Shown here in pieces: positions 1 to 6,364 of a DNA stretch of 8,581 bases. The first letter of the stretch is position 1, and the number at the start of each line of letters is the position of its first letter. The notes below the pieces were generated by a model that did no database searches, had not been told where the DNA came from, and saw only the letters and a list, made by a program, of their open reading frames with translations. The DNA is from DASQDN01 sp035630195 (GTDB lineage Bacteria; Acidobacteriota; Terriglobia; Bryobacterales; Bryobacteraceae), in the NCBI GenBank assembly GCA_035630195.1, contig DASQLD010000585.1, positions 1 to 8,581 of the forward strand, in the 5' to 3' direction. The position numbers and the translations under genes are program-made.

Positions 1-31
1 ATCGCTGTACAGATCTGCGGCGTATGAGCTG

Positions 32-463
32 ATGCCGAGATATTTCACGCGAGATCAAGCCGAGCGCGTGCTGCCCAAAGTCGAACGTATCATTCGGGAA
101 GCTCTATTCTTAAAAGCCGAGTTCCAGGAAGCCGACGAGTCGCTACGATCCACAACTCGAGACATCATGATGCGAGGCGGCATGATGATGGATCGTGACA
201 AGGTTCTGAAAATTCGCGAGCGCCGGGATTCTTCGGCGGCCAAGCTAAACGCAGCCCTGGAAGCGGTGCACGACGAAGGTTGTCAGGTGAAGGACCTCGA
301 CATCGGACTCCTTGACTTCCCTACCCTCTACCAGGGCCAGGAAGTCCTACTGTGCTGGCGGCTGGGCGAGTCCCGCATCGAATTCTGGCATGGAGTAGAG
401 GAAGGCTTCCGAGGCCGCAAGCCAATCGACGAAGACTTTTTGAAAGAACATCAGGGCGACTAA
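32..463 (+). CDS. DUF2203 family protein
   Basis: This is a 143-residue soluble protein with no signal peptide or membrane segment, so probably cytosolic. It matches my recollection of the DUF2203 family: an N-terminal 'YFT..QAERVLP' start (residues 4-15), a charged helical middle (about 16-82, including a methionine-rich stretch near 46-53), then the diagnostic C-terminal block with GCQVKDLDIGLLDFP (83-97), W109, the FWH at 118-120 and EEGFRGRKPI (123-132). No biochemical role is known to me. The ATG at 32 is chosen because family members begin just before this YFT motif, although the frame stays open to the left edge. Ribosome binding is weak (GAG three bases upstream). The ATG overlaps by one base a TGA at 30-32 in another frame (TGATG), which would fit coupling to an upstream gene. 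It runs tail to tail with the M19 gene, 2 bases between stops, with no terminator visible. Confidence 0.85.
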   Translation: MPRYFTRDQAERVLPKVERIIREALFLKAEFQEADESLRSTTRDIMMRGGMMMDRDKVLKIRERRDSSAAKLNAALEAVHDEGCQVKDLDIGLLDFPTLYQGQEVLLCWRLGESRIEFWHGVEEGFRGRKPIDEDFLKEHQGD

Positions 464-465
464 GA

Positions 466-1659
466 CTAATCGGTTACTTGCCTGAACACCCGTAACGTGT
501 TCAATCCAAGAAATTTCCGTATCCGTGTTTCGGGCCAACCACGGCGCAACATGGCTTCCGTTAGCATCGGCAGATCGGCGATATCGCGCATACCTTTCGG
601 TAGCGTCGGACCTCCATCGAAATCGCTTCCAAGCGCGACATGATCCTCGCCGACGATGGCAATCGCCTTTTCAATCACCCCGATCCAGTCTTCAGGAGAA
701 AATAGGACCTCATCCGGCATCTGGAGCCCGATCATCGGAAACTGCGGCGCGACTTTTCGGTCTATCTCCTCAATCGAAAGTTGGCCTTTGCGTCCGGCTA
801 TTTCACTCGTGTCCCAGAATGGTTTCCCAGCGTGTTTCGTACGCCAGTCAAACGCTTTCCTGTTGTGGAACTCGTTGCCGATCTGAAAGCCGATCACCCC
901 GCCTTTTGCGGCGATCTTCCGCATCAGATCCTCCGGCATATTTCGAGGGATATCGTTCAGCGCGCGCATCCCATGATGGGTCGCCATCACGGGGTCTGAA
1001 CTCAGGTCCACCGTCTGCCCCAGAGTAGCGTCGGAGGCGTGCGATACATTGATCACCATCCCGAGCCTGTTCATCTCACGAACAACAGCCCGCCCCCGAT
1101 CGTTAAGACCCTTATACTTCGCCGGCGAACAGCAGGAATCGGCAAAGTTATTCGCCCAGTTATGCGCTGAAAGTTGCACCGACCGCAGGCCAAGCCGGTA
1201 AAGACCGCGTAAAATCCCGAGGTCCCCATCCAGATCGAAGCCGCCCTCCAGGTCGAGCACCGCGGCGATTTTACCGCTTTTATTGATTCGCTCGATGTCC
1301 GCCGCTTTCAATGCCAACTCGATCTTGTCCCGATTCTTCTCAAGCTGGCTCAACGCCAGATCCATTAAGCGAAATGTCTGCTTTGTCTCAAGGCGCTGAG
1401 GGTAATAATCCTCCGTGACGAAAATCGAAAAGAACATCGCGTCCACGCCGCCTTCTTTCGCGCGGACAAGGTCGAACTGACCATCCTTCACACGCTGTCC
1501 CATATCACCGCCGTGATAAAACTGCCTATTCACGACATGGACATGCGCGTCGAAAACGAAAGCATCATCATGTGCTTTGCGGGCCCGACTCGAGACTGCA
1601 GCGACCAGGGGAACCCCGAACATCAGGATGGCGAGACGTCGATATGAGAGTTTGCTCAC
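466..1659 (-). CDS. Exported M19 family dipeptidase (renal dipeptidase-like)
   Basis: This 397-residue protein matches the M19 membrane dipeptidase family, binuclear zinc enzymes with a TIM-barrel fold that cleave dipeptides and some amides. Recognisable blocks, in order, are: DAHVHVV (37-43, first metal site), AAVLDLEGG (132-140, bridging glutamate E138), GLNDRGRAVVREMNRLGMVINVSHAS (written here in parts; H207 a metal ligand), MATHHGMRAL (225-234, H228), the substrate-arginine region IPRN (R239), GGVIGF (253-258) and ALGSDFDGG (342-350, acidic catalytic residue D346). Length is normal for the family. The N-terminus (RRLAILMFGVPLVAAV) is a hydrophobic export signal, so the enzyme is probably periplasmic or membrane-anchored. 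The start is GTG, with a TAGG eight bases upstream. Oddity: the first metal site reads HxH, whereas classical members have HxD. Two adjacent cysteines lie at 176-177. It diverges from the operon at 1683. M19 membership is firm; the substrate is unknown. Confidence 0.88.
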   Translation of the reverse strand: MSKLSYRRLAILMFGVPLVAAVSSRARKAHDDAFVFDAHVHVVNRQFYHGGDMGQRVKDGQFDLVRAKEGGVDAMFFSIFVTEDYYPQRLETKQTFRLMDLALSQLEKNRDKIELALKAADIERINKSGKIAAVLDLEGGFDLDGDLGILRGLYRLGLRSVQLSAHNWANNFADSCCSPAKYKGLNDRGRAVVREMNRLGMVINVSHASDATLGQTVDLSSDPVMATHHGMRALNDIPRNMPEDLMRKIAAKGGVIGFQIGNEFHNRKAFDWRTKHAGKPFWDTSEIAGRKGQLSIEEIDRKVAPQFPMIGLQMPDEVLFSPEDWIGVIEKAIAIVGEDHVALGSDFDGGPTLPKGMRDIADLPMLTEAMLRRGWPETRIRKFLGLNTLRVFRQVTD

Positions 1660-1669
1660 GTTAAAGACC

Positions 1670-1675
1670 TATAAT
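1670..1675 (+). promoter_or_regulatory. Perfect -10 box TATAAT, possible leaderless start
   Basis: A consensus TATAAT lies in the 23-base divergent gap, ending 7 bases before the ATG at 1683. Transcription normally begins about 7 bases after a -10 box, which would put the first RNA base at or next to the A of the ATG. The gene has no Shine-Dalgarno sequence upstream, in agreement with a leaderless message. I see no convincing -35 box at normal spacing (around 1647-1652 it reads agagtt). A chance hexamer remains possible. Confidence 0.38.
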
Positions 1676-1699
1676 CGCCTTCATGCGAGTTGAAAGCAA
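1671..1699 (-). promoter_or_regulatory. Possible sigma70-type promoter for the M19 gene
   Basis: Read on the minus strand, TTGCTT (1699-1694) and GATTAT (1676-1671) are separated by 17 bases, with the GTG start 11 bases past the second box. They match the consensus at 3 and 4 of 6 positions, so this is only suggestive. The -10 box overlaps the plus-strand TATAAT, and the -35 box lies inside the first codons of the divergent gene. Both transcription units would therefore compete for one site. Confidence 0.22.
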
Positions 1700-2951
1700 G
1701 ATCTCGCGTCGTGACCTGCTGGCCGGTGTGGCTGCCGTCCCTCTTCTATCGAATGCGCAGACGCGCCCGGCCCGTCCTAAAATCGCCGCGATCACGACGA
1801 CTTACTTCAAGTATTCCCATGCGCAACATATCGTCGACCGATTCTTGGAAGGCTACGGATGGAACGGAACGCATCATTACCCGGCAATGGATCTGGTATC
1901 CCTGTTCGTCGATCAGGTGAATGATCGCGACTGGAGCCGGGACCGCGCCCGCCGATTTCCAACCATGAAGGTCTATCCGACCATAGCCGAAGCGCTCACC
2001 CTCGGCGGAAGCAAACTAGCCGTTGACGGAATCGTCGTTGTCGGGGAACACGGCAAGTATCCACGCACCGAGAAAGGCCAAACCAAGTACCCGCGTTATG
2101 AGTTCTTTCAGGAAATCTTCAAAGTCTTCCGGGCAAGCGGCCGCAGTGTCCCCGTATTCAACGACAAGCATCTTTCCTGGAACTGGCCGTGGGCGAAAGA
2201 GATCTACGACACCGCCCGCGAGATGGGTTTCGCCTTCATGGCCGGCTCCAGCTTGCCCGTAACCTGGCGAACTCCGTCGCTCGAGATGCCCGCCGGCGCG
2301 CGCGTCAGTGAAGCGATGTGCGTTTGCTACGGCGGCGTCGATAGCTATGACTTCCACGGCCTGGAGACGCTGCAATGCATGGTCGAGCGGCGCAAGGGTG
2401 GGGAAACCGGCGTTCGTTGGCTCCAGGCGTATCGCGGCGATAACTTCTGGAAGGCCTACAAAGAAGGAGTTTGGCCGAAGGATCTGGTCGAGGCCGCTCT
2501 CTGCCGCAGCCATACGCTGACCCCCGCGCGCGATGGCTTCAACAACATCCTGCCGACCATGGAAGACATGCAACGGCTGGTTAAGAACCCCGTCGCTTAT
2601 CGTTACGAACATGTCGACGGCCTGAAATCGACAATGCTCCTGATGTCCGGACTCGTGAAAGATTTCAACTTCTCTGCCCGGCTCGATAAAGGCTTGTTCT
2701 CCACCCAGATGTACCTACCCATGCCGGATGGACGCACAACGCTCGCGAATTTCTTCAGTCCGCTGGTGAACGGCATGGAGCAGATGTTCCTGACCGGTAA
2801 GCCCACGTATCCCGTCGAACGAACTCTATTGACGACCGGGCTGACATCGTCTGGTGTCGATAGCCTGTTCGACGGTCAAGAAAGGCTCGAAACTCCGCAT
2901 TTGGCCATCAAATATCAGCCGACACGTGAATCGACGTTCTGGAGAACTTAG
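1683..2951 (+). CDS. Tat-exported protein of uncharacterised family, Gfo/Idh-like outline
   Basis: This 422-residue protein has a clear twin-arginine signal: SRRDLLAG (8-15), a hydrophobic run to L22, and a likely cleavage site after SNA (23-25). The Tat route implies export already folded. I recognise the sequence type as a recurrent hypothetical protein but know no function. Conserved blocks shared with the next gene are GEHGKYP (121-127), YPRYEFF (136-142), VPVFNDKHLSW (156-166), AGSSLPVTWR (187-196), FHGLE (224-228), ERRKGGETGV (235-244), DGLK (312-315) and PVERT (377-381). The order (beta strand at 33-37, 'AVDGIVVVGEHG' at 113-124, then 'VPVFNDKH') resembles Gfo/Idh/MocA oxidoreductases with DKH where EKP would be, but the nucleotide-binding loop reads ITTTYFKY with no glycine. 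A dehydrogenase role is therefore doubtful. First gene of a probable three-gene operon, with no Shine-Dalgarno sequence and a TATAAT 7 bases upstream. Confidence 0.82.
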   Translation: MRVESKISRRDLLAGVAAVPLLSNAQTRPARPKIAAITTTYFKYSHAQHIVDRFLEGYGWNGTHHYPAMDLVSLFVDQVNDRDWSRDRARRFPTMKVYPTIAEALTLGGSKLAVDGIVVVGEHGKYPRTEKGQTKYPRYEFFQEIFKVFRASGRSVPVFNDKHLSWNWPWAKEIYDTAREMGFAFMAGSSLPVTWRTPSLEMPAGARVSEAMCVCYGGVDSYDFHGLETLQCMVERRKGGETGVRWLQAYRGDNFWKAYKEGVWPKDLVEAALCRSHTLTPARDGFNNILPTMEDMQRLVKNPVAYRYEHVDGLKSTMLLMSGLVKDFNFSARLDKGLFSTQMYLPMPDGRTTLANFFSPLVNGMEQMFLTGKPTYPVERTLLTTGLTSSGVDSLFDGQERLETPHLAIKYQPTRESTFWRT

Positions 2952-2954
2952 ATG
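2941..2954 (+). promoter_or_regulatory. Ribosome binding site and TAG-ATG coupling junction
   Basis: GGAG at 2941-2944 sits 7 bases before the ATG at 2952, inside the last codons of the upstream gene. The upstream stop TAG (2949-2951) directly abuts the ATG with no base between. This arrangement fixes the start of the second paralogue and favours translational coupling, so both proteins would be made from one message in linked amounts. Confidence 0.7.
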
Positions 2955-4124
2955 AAGCGAATCGCAGTCATCGGAACGATCTATAAATATCTGTCGCACG
3001 TCCAGCACATGGCGGATCGCTTCCTGGTCGGCTATCCTCATCAGGGCGCATGGCATCGGCCGGACATGAAGATTGTGTCGCTGTACATTGACCAGAAGCC
3101 TGCAGGAGATCAAAGCCAGGAACGCGCAAAAGAGTTCGGATTCAGTGTCTACCCGACAATTGCGGAAGCTCTCCGTTGCGGCGGAGACAAACTCGCCGTG
3201 GATGCAGTCCTCATAATCGCCGAACATGGCGACTACCCTCGCAACGAAAAAGGCCAGGTACTCTATCCTCGCTACGAGTTCTTCAAACAATGCGCCGACG
3301 TGTTTGCGAAGGACGGCCGCTCCGTTCCCGTCTACAACGATAAGCATCTATCGTGGAGCTTCGAGAAAGCCAAGTGGATGGTGGATGAAGCCCGGCGCCA
3401 GAAATTTCCACTTCTAGCCGGCTCTTCCCTGCCCGTGACTTGGCGGCTCCCCGACCTCGAGTTACCGCTAGGTTGCAATATCGAGGAAGCCTTGATGGTC
3501 GGCAACGGCGGTTCCGATCCCATGGACTATCACGCCTTGGAAGCGATGCAATGCATGATTGAGCGGCGTAAGGGCGGCGAAACAGGCGTTCGCGCCGTTC
3601 AGATGATTGTCGGTGATGCCGTCTGGAAAGCAGGAGAGGAAGGACGCTGGTCGAAAGACCTGCTAGTCTCCGCTCTATCGCGCAGCGACACACCCATGGG
3701 CCTTACAGTCGAGGACGGACGCACCCAGGATTTGGTCGGTACGGGACAGCTTCCAAAGCTCGTCAAAGATCCTGCCGCCTATTTCATTGAGCACAACGAC
3801 GGGCTCAAAACTACATTGCTAATGCTGAACGGCGCAATTCGAGACTTCAACTTTGCTGCGCGCCTCAAAGGATCGGGCATTCAATCCTGCCAGTTCTTCC
3901 TGTCGCCCGTTCCGAACGTGACGTACTCTGCGTGCCTGGTCAGCAAGATTGAGGAGATGTTCGCCTCAGGCAAGGCTCCGTATCCGGCCGAACGCACACT
4001 GATTGTCAGCGGAATGCTCGAAAGCTGCTTGACATCGAAAGTTCAGGGAAGCAAACGCCTGGAGACCCCGCAGTTGAACGTGAAATACCAGGCCCCGAAG
4101 ACAAGCCAGCATGCAAGAACCTAG
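2952..4124 (+). CDS. Cytosolic paralogue of the preceding gene, uncharacterised family
   Basis: This 390-residue protein aligns along its whole length with the preceding gene, roughly half identical by eye, and starts directly at the mature domain (MKRIAVIGTIYKY) with no signal peptide, so it should stay in the cytoplasm. Shared blocks are AEHGDYPRNEKGQ (90-102), YPRYEFF (105-111), VPVYNDKHLSW (125-135), AGSSLPVTWR (156-165), YHALE (193-197), ERRKGGETGV (204-213), DGLK (283-286) and PAERT (345-349). The segment after the first beta strand keeps one glycine (IGTIYKY), a partial remnant of a Rossmann GxGxxG motif. The outline again resembles Gfo/Idh/MocA proteins with EKP replaced by DKH; that relation is my inference. 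Conserved His and Asp residues could instead be catalytic or bind metal. It was probably produced by tandem duplication, with later gain or loss of the export signal. Confidence 0.82.
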   Translation: MKRIAVIGTIYKYLSHVQHMADRFLVGYPHQGAWHRPDMKIVSLYIDQKPAGDQSQERAKEFGFSVYPTIAEALRCGGDKLAVDAVLIIAEHGDYPRNEKGQVLYPRYEFFKQCADVFAKDGRSVPVYNDKHLSWSFEKAKWMVDEARRQKFPLLAGSSLPVTWRLPDLELPLGCNIEEALMVGNGGSDPMDYHALEAMQCMIERRKGGETGVRAVQMIVGDAVWKAGEEGRWSKDLLVSALSRSDTPMGLTVEDGRTQDLVGTGQLPKLVKDPAAYFIEHNDGLKTTLLMLNGAIRDFNFAARLKGSGIQSCQFFLSPVPNVTYSACLVSKIEEMFASGKAPYPAERTLIVSGMLESCLTSKVQGSKRLETPQLNVKYQAPKTSQHART

Positions 4125-4162
4125 CAGATATTCCGCGTTATGCTCAGAACGGACTTCTTCTT

Positions 4163-6361
4163 ATGATCTGCGCCAAAATCGCATTCGGCTTCCTTCTTGC
4201 GTCACTGGTATGTTCGGCTGAGGAACTTCCACTCGTAACGACGGTCGAGTTTCAGCCTCTTGCCGCGCAAGTAGCGCGCGTCGTCCAGACGCTTGAGATG
4301 GTAGGGGAGCCCTTGCCAGCCACCGACGCTCAGGCGTTGCAGAGCGCCAAGTCAGTCGAGCAGATCCAGCGCATTCTCGATAAGCACGTCCTTGCCGGTA
4401 TCGACATCAATCCCGAGAGTCGCGTCAAAGTTCAGCAGGGTCCAGCGAAGGCCGAACTCGTCGAGCAGGGCTGGCGCGCTTTTCTCATCAAAGTCCACAA
4501 CCAGGCCGGTGTGACAGCCGTACTCGCCGTCGACAGTCCTAACGCGGGACCGGTTCCGAATACGCCTGCAAACGTCGGTCGAGCTCGCTGGATGGACATT
4601 CAAATGGCCAACAAGCAGCCAATGAAGGCGCATCTGTCAGGCCTCGATCTCGAGTATCGTGTTCTTCAACTTTACGCAAAGGAAGCGGGCAAACGCGAAG
4701 CCAAGCTGGCGTTCGATGTCGGTCAAGGCTCTCAGGATCTTGGCTTTCGAAACGAAGTCGACATCCTCTTCACGATTAAGCCTTCCGCCAAAGTAACCCT
4801 GCGCGTTCTTGATTTCGATGACAAACCGACAACCGGCTCATTTCTGATTCGCGATGAAAGACAGCGCGTTTACCCGTCTCAGACGAAGCGTCTCGCGCCC
4901 GACTTCTTCTTTCATCCTCAAGTCTACCGAGCAGACGGAGAATCGATTGCGCTACCGCCAGGAAAATATTCAGTCGAGTACTCACGCGGTCCCGAATACC
5001 GCAAGGGAATCCAGATAATCGACATCGCCGACAACTCCCCGCGCACACTGACGTTTCGTCTCGAGCGTTGGATCGATCCCGCGAAACTCGGATGGTATTC
5101 CGGAGATCACCACATACACGCTGCCGGATGCGCCCACTATGAGCGGCCGACCGAGGGCGTCTACCCACAGGACATGATGCGTCACGTCGTCGGTGAGGAC
5201 CTCAAAATCGGATCCGTACTAACATGGGGGCCCGGTTGGTATTTCCAAAAGACATTCTTCGAAGGCAAGGACAACGCCGTCTCAACCGTAGAGAACCGCA
5301 TCCGATATGACGTCGAAGTCTCCGGCCATCCATCGAGTCACACCGGCCACCTGCTCCTGCTCCGCTTAAAGGAGCAGGATTTTCCCGGCACGAAGCGCAT
5401 AGAAGACTGGCCGAGTTGGGGCCTGCCGATTCTCCAATGGGGAAAGAAACAAAACGCAATCACCGGCTACACTCATTCCGGCTGGGGTCTCGCACTCAAG
5501 GAAGAGAAACTACTCAGCTATGAGATGCCTCCATTCGACGGCATCGGCGCCAATGAGTTTGTAATGACCGTTACGCACGATGCCACGGAAGTGATCTCTG
5601 CAGTAGATACGCCATACGCATGGGAGCTCAACGTTTGGTATCACGCCTTGAACGTCGGCTATCGCACTCGCATCAGCGGCGAGACTGACTTCCCATGTAT
5701 CTACGGAGAACGAGTCGGACTCGGCCGCAGCTACGTGCGACAGGCCAAGCTCGACTACGACGATTGGGTCGTGGGTCTACGCGAGGGCCGTAACTATGCG
5801 TCCGACGGCAAGAGTCACCTGATCGATTTCCGCGTCAATGGCATAGAAATGGGCTCCGGGAAAGACGTGGAATTGCCCGCCGCAGGAACAGTAAAAGTCA
5901 CAGCAAAAGTCGCGGCATTCCTGAATGAGCAGCCGGACGAAGCGATCCGGAAACTCCGCTACGACCAGAAACCCTATTGGGATGTCGAGCGCGCGCGCAT
6001 TGGGAATTCGCGCAAAGTTCCGGTGGAACTCGTAGTAAATGGCCGAGCCGTAGAACGGAAAGAAGTTGACGCCGATGGCCAACTACGGGATATATCCTTC
6101 AACGCCGCAATCGACAAGAGTAGTTGGATTACGCTCCGAATCCTCCCGTCTTCCCATACGAACCCGGTGTGGGTAACGGTCGACAAAAAGCCGGTACGCG
6201 CGTCCAAGCGGAGCGCGCAGTGGCTCCGCGAGGCAGTGGACATCTGTTTCAAGCAAAAGGTCGGCCGAGTACGCCTCAACGAGCAAGGCGAGATGACACG
6301 CGCCTATGATCACGCAAGAAAGACGTATGACCGGCTGATCGCAGAGAGCCCCGTCGATTAA
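4163..6361 (+). CDS. Secreted CehA/McbA family PHP-type metallohydrolase
   Basis: This 732-residue protein has a Sec signal peptide (hydrophobic 6-17, likely cleavage after CSA at 17-19; no lipobox). Residues about 20-300 form an N-terminal region rich in predicted beta strands. The PHP-like catalytic region begins at WYSGDHHIHAAGC (311-323), whose HxH is H317/H319. Further likely ligands are H393 and H396 (SSHTGHLL), H438 (GYTHSGWG), H472 (VTHDA) and D509 (SGETDFPCIYG). Residues about 560-680 look like another beta domain, ending in a helical tail (SAQWLREAVDICFKQK, then AYDHARKTYDRL). The family is named after carbaryl hydrolase CehA and McbA, but most members act on unknown substrates, so carbaryl should not be assumed. 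It lies 38 bases after the paralogue pair, in the same direction, with only a weak GGA nine bases before the ATG. An intrinsic-terminator-like hairpin lies inside the gene at 5355-5383. Confidence 0.82.
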   Translation: MICAKIAFGFLLASLVCSAEELPLVTTVEFQPLAAQVARVVQTLEMVGEPLPATDAQALQSAKSVEQIQRILDKHVLAGIDINPESRVKVQQGPAKAELVEQGWRAFLIKVHNQAGVTAVLAVDSPNAGPVPNTPANVGRARWMDIQMANKQPMKAHLSGLDLEYRVLQLYAKEAGKREAKLAFDVGQGSQDLGFRNEVDILFTIKPSAKVTLRVLDFDDKPTTGSFLIRDERQRVYPSQTKRLAPDFFFHPQVYRADGESIALPPGKYSVEYSRGPEYRKGIQIIDIADNSPRTLTFRLERWIDPAKLGWYSGDHHIHAAGCAHYERPTEGVYPQDMMRHVVGEDLKIGSVLTWGPGWYFQKTFFEGKDNAVSTVENRIRYDVEVSGHPSSHTGHLLLLRLKEQDFPGTKRIEDWPSWGLPILQWGKKQNAITGYTHSGWGLALKEEKLLSYEMPPFDGIGANEFVMTVTHDATEVISAVDTPYAWELNVWYHALNVGYRTRISGETDFPCIYGERVGLGRSYVRQAKLDYDDWVVGLREGRNYASDGKSHLIDFRVNGIEMGSGKDVELPAAGTVKVTAKVAAFLNEQPDEAIRKLRYDQKPYWDVERARIGNSRKVPVELVVNGRAVERKEVDADGQLRDISFNAAIDKSSWITLRILPSSHTNPVWVTVDKKPVRASKRSAQWLREAVDICFKQKVGRVRLNEQGEMTRAYDHARKTYDRLIAESPVD
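5355..5383 (+). terminator. Terminator-like hairpin inside the metallohydrolase gene
   Basis: TCCTGCTCC (5355-5363) and GGAGCAGGA (5371-5379) form a perfect 9-bp inverted repeat around a 7-base loop, immediately followed by TTTT (5380-5383). It encodes about residues 398-407 (LLLRLKEQDF), so codon choice at leucines and at KEQ helps to create the repeat. The T run is short and the site lies in a gene that must be read through, so it may only cause partial termination or pausing, or be coincidence. Confidence 0.28.
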
Positions 6362-6364
6362 ACG

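Noticed and set aside
14..20. LPxx-C lipoprotein possibility for the metallohydrolase signal peptide (cysteine at residue 17).
   Set aside because: Coordinates here refer to residues of the protein starting at base 4163. The residues before the cysteine are S-L-V, which do not fit the usual lipobox (L, then A/S/T/V/I, then G/A/S), so ordinary Sec cleavage is preferred.
483..503. Perfect 7-bp inverted repeat (TGAACAC / GTGTTCA, 7-base loop) near the DUF2203/M19 convergent ends, considered as a terminator.
   Set aside because: It lies inside the M19 coding sequence, is only 7 bp with modest GC, and has no T run on either strand, so it does not support a terminator call.
2016..2612. 198-codon open frame on the minus strand opposite the first paralogue.
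   Set aside because: The plus-strand frame carries a Tat signal and blocks shared with its neighbour, while the minus-strand translation shows no recognisable domain. It is a shadow of a GC-rich gene.
2826..3347. 173-codon minus-strand open frame spanning the junction of the two paralogues.
   Set aside because: It crosses two well-supported plus-strand genes, has no recognisable domain and no plausible ribosome site. Treated as a shadow frame.
4125..4162. Possible independent promoter in the 38-base gap before the metallohydrolase (TATGCT at 4139-4144).
   Set aside because: Only 4 of 6 consensus matches with no clear -35 box inside the upstream gene's end. Read-through from the upstream genes is the simpler explanation.
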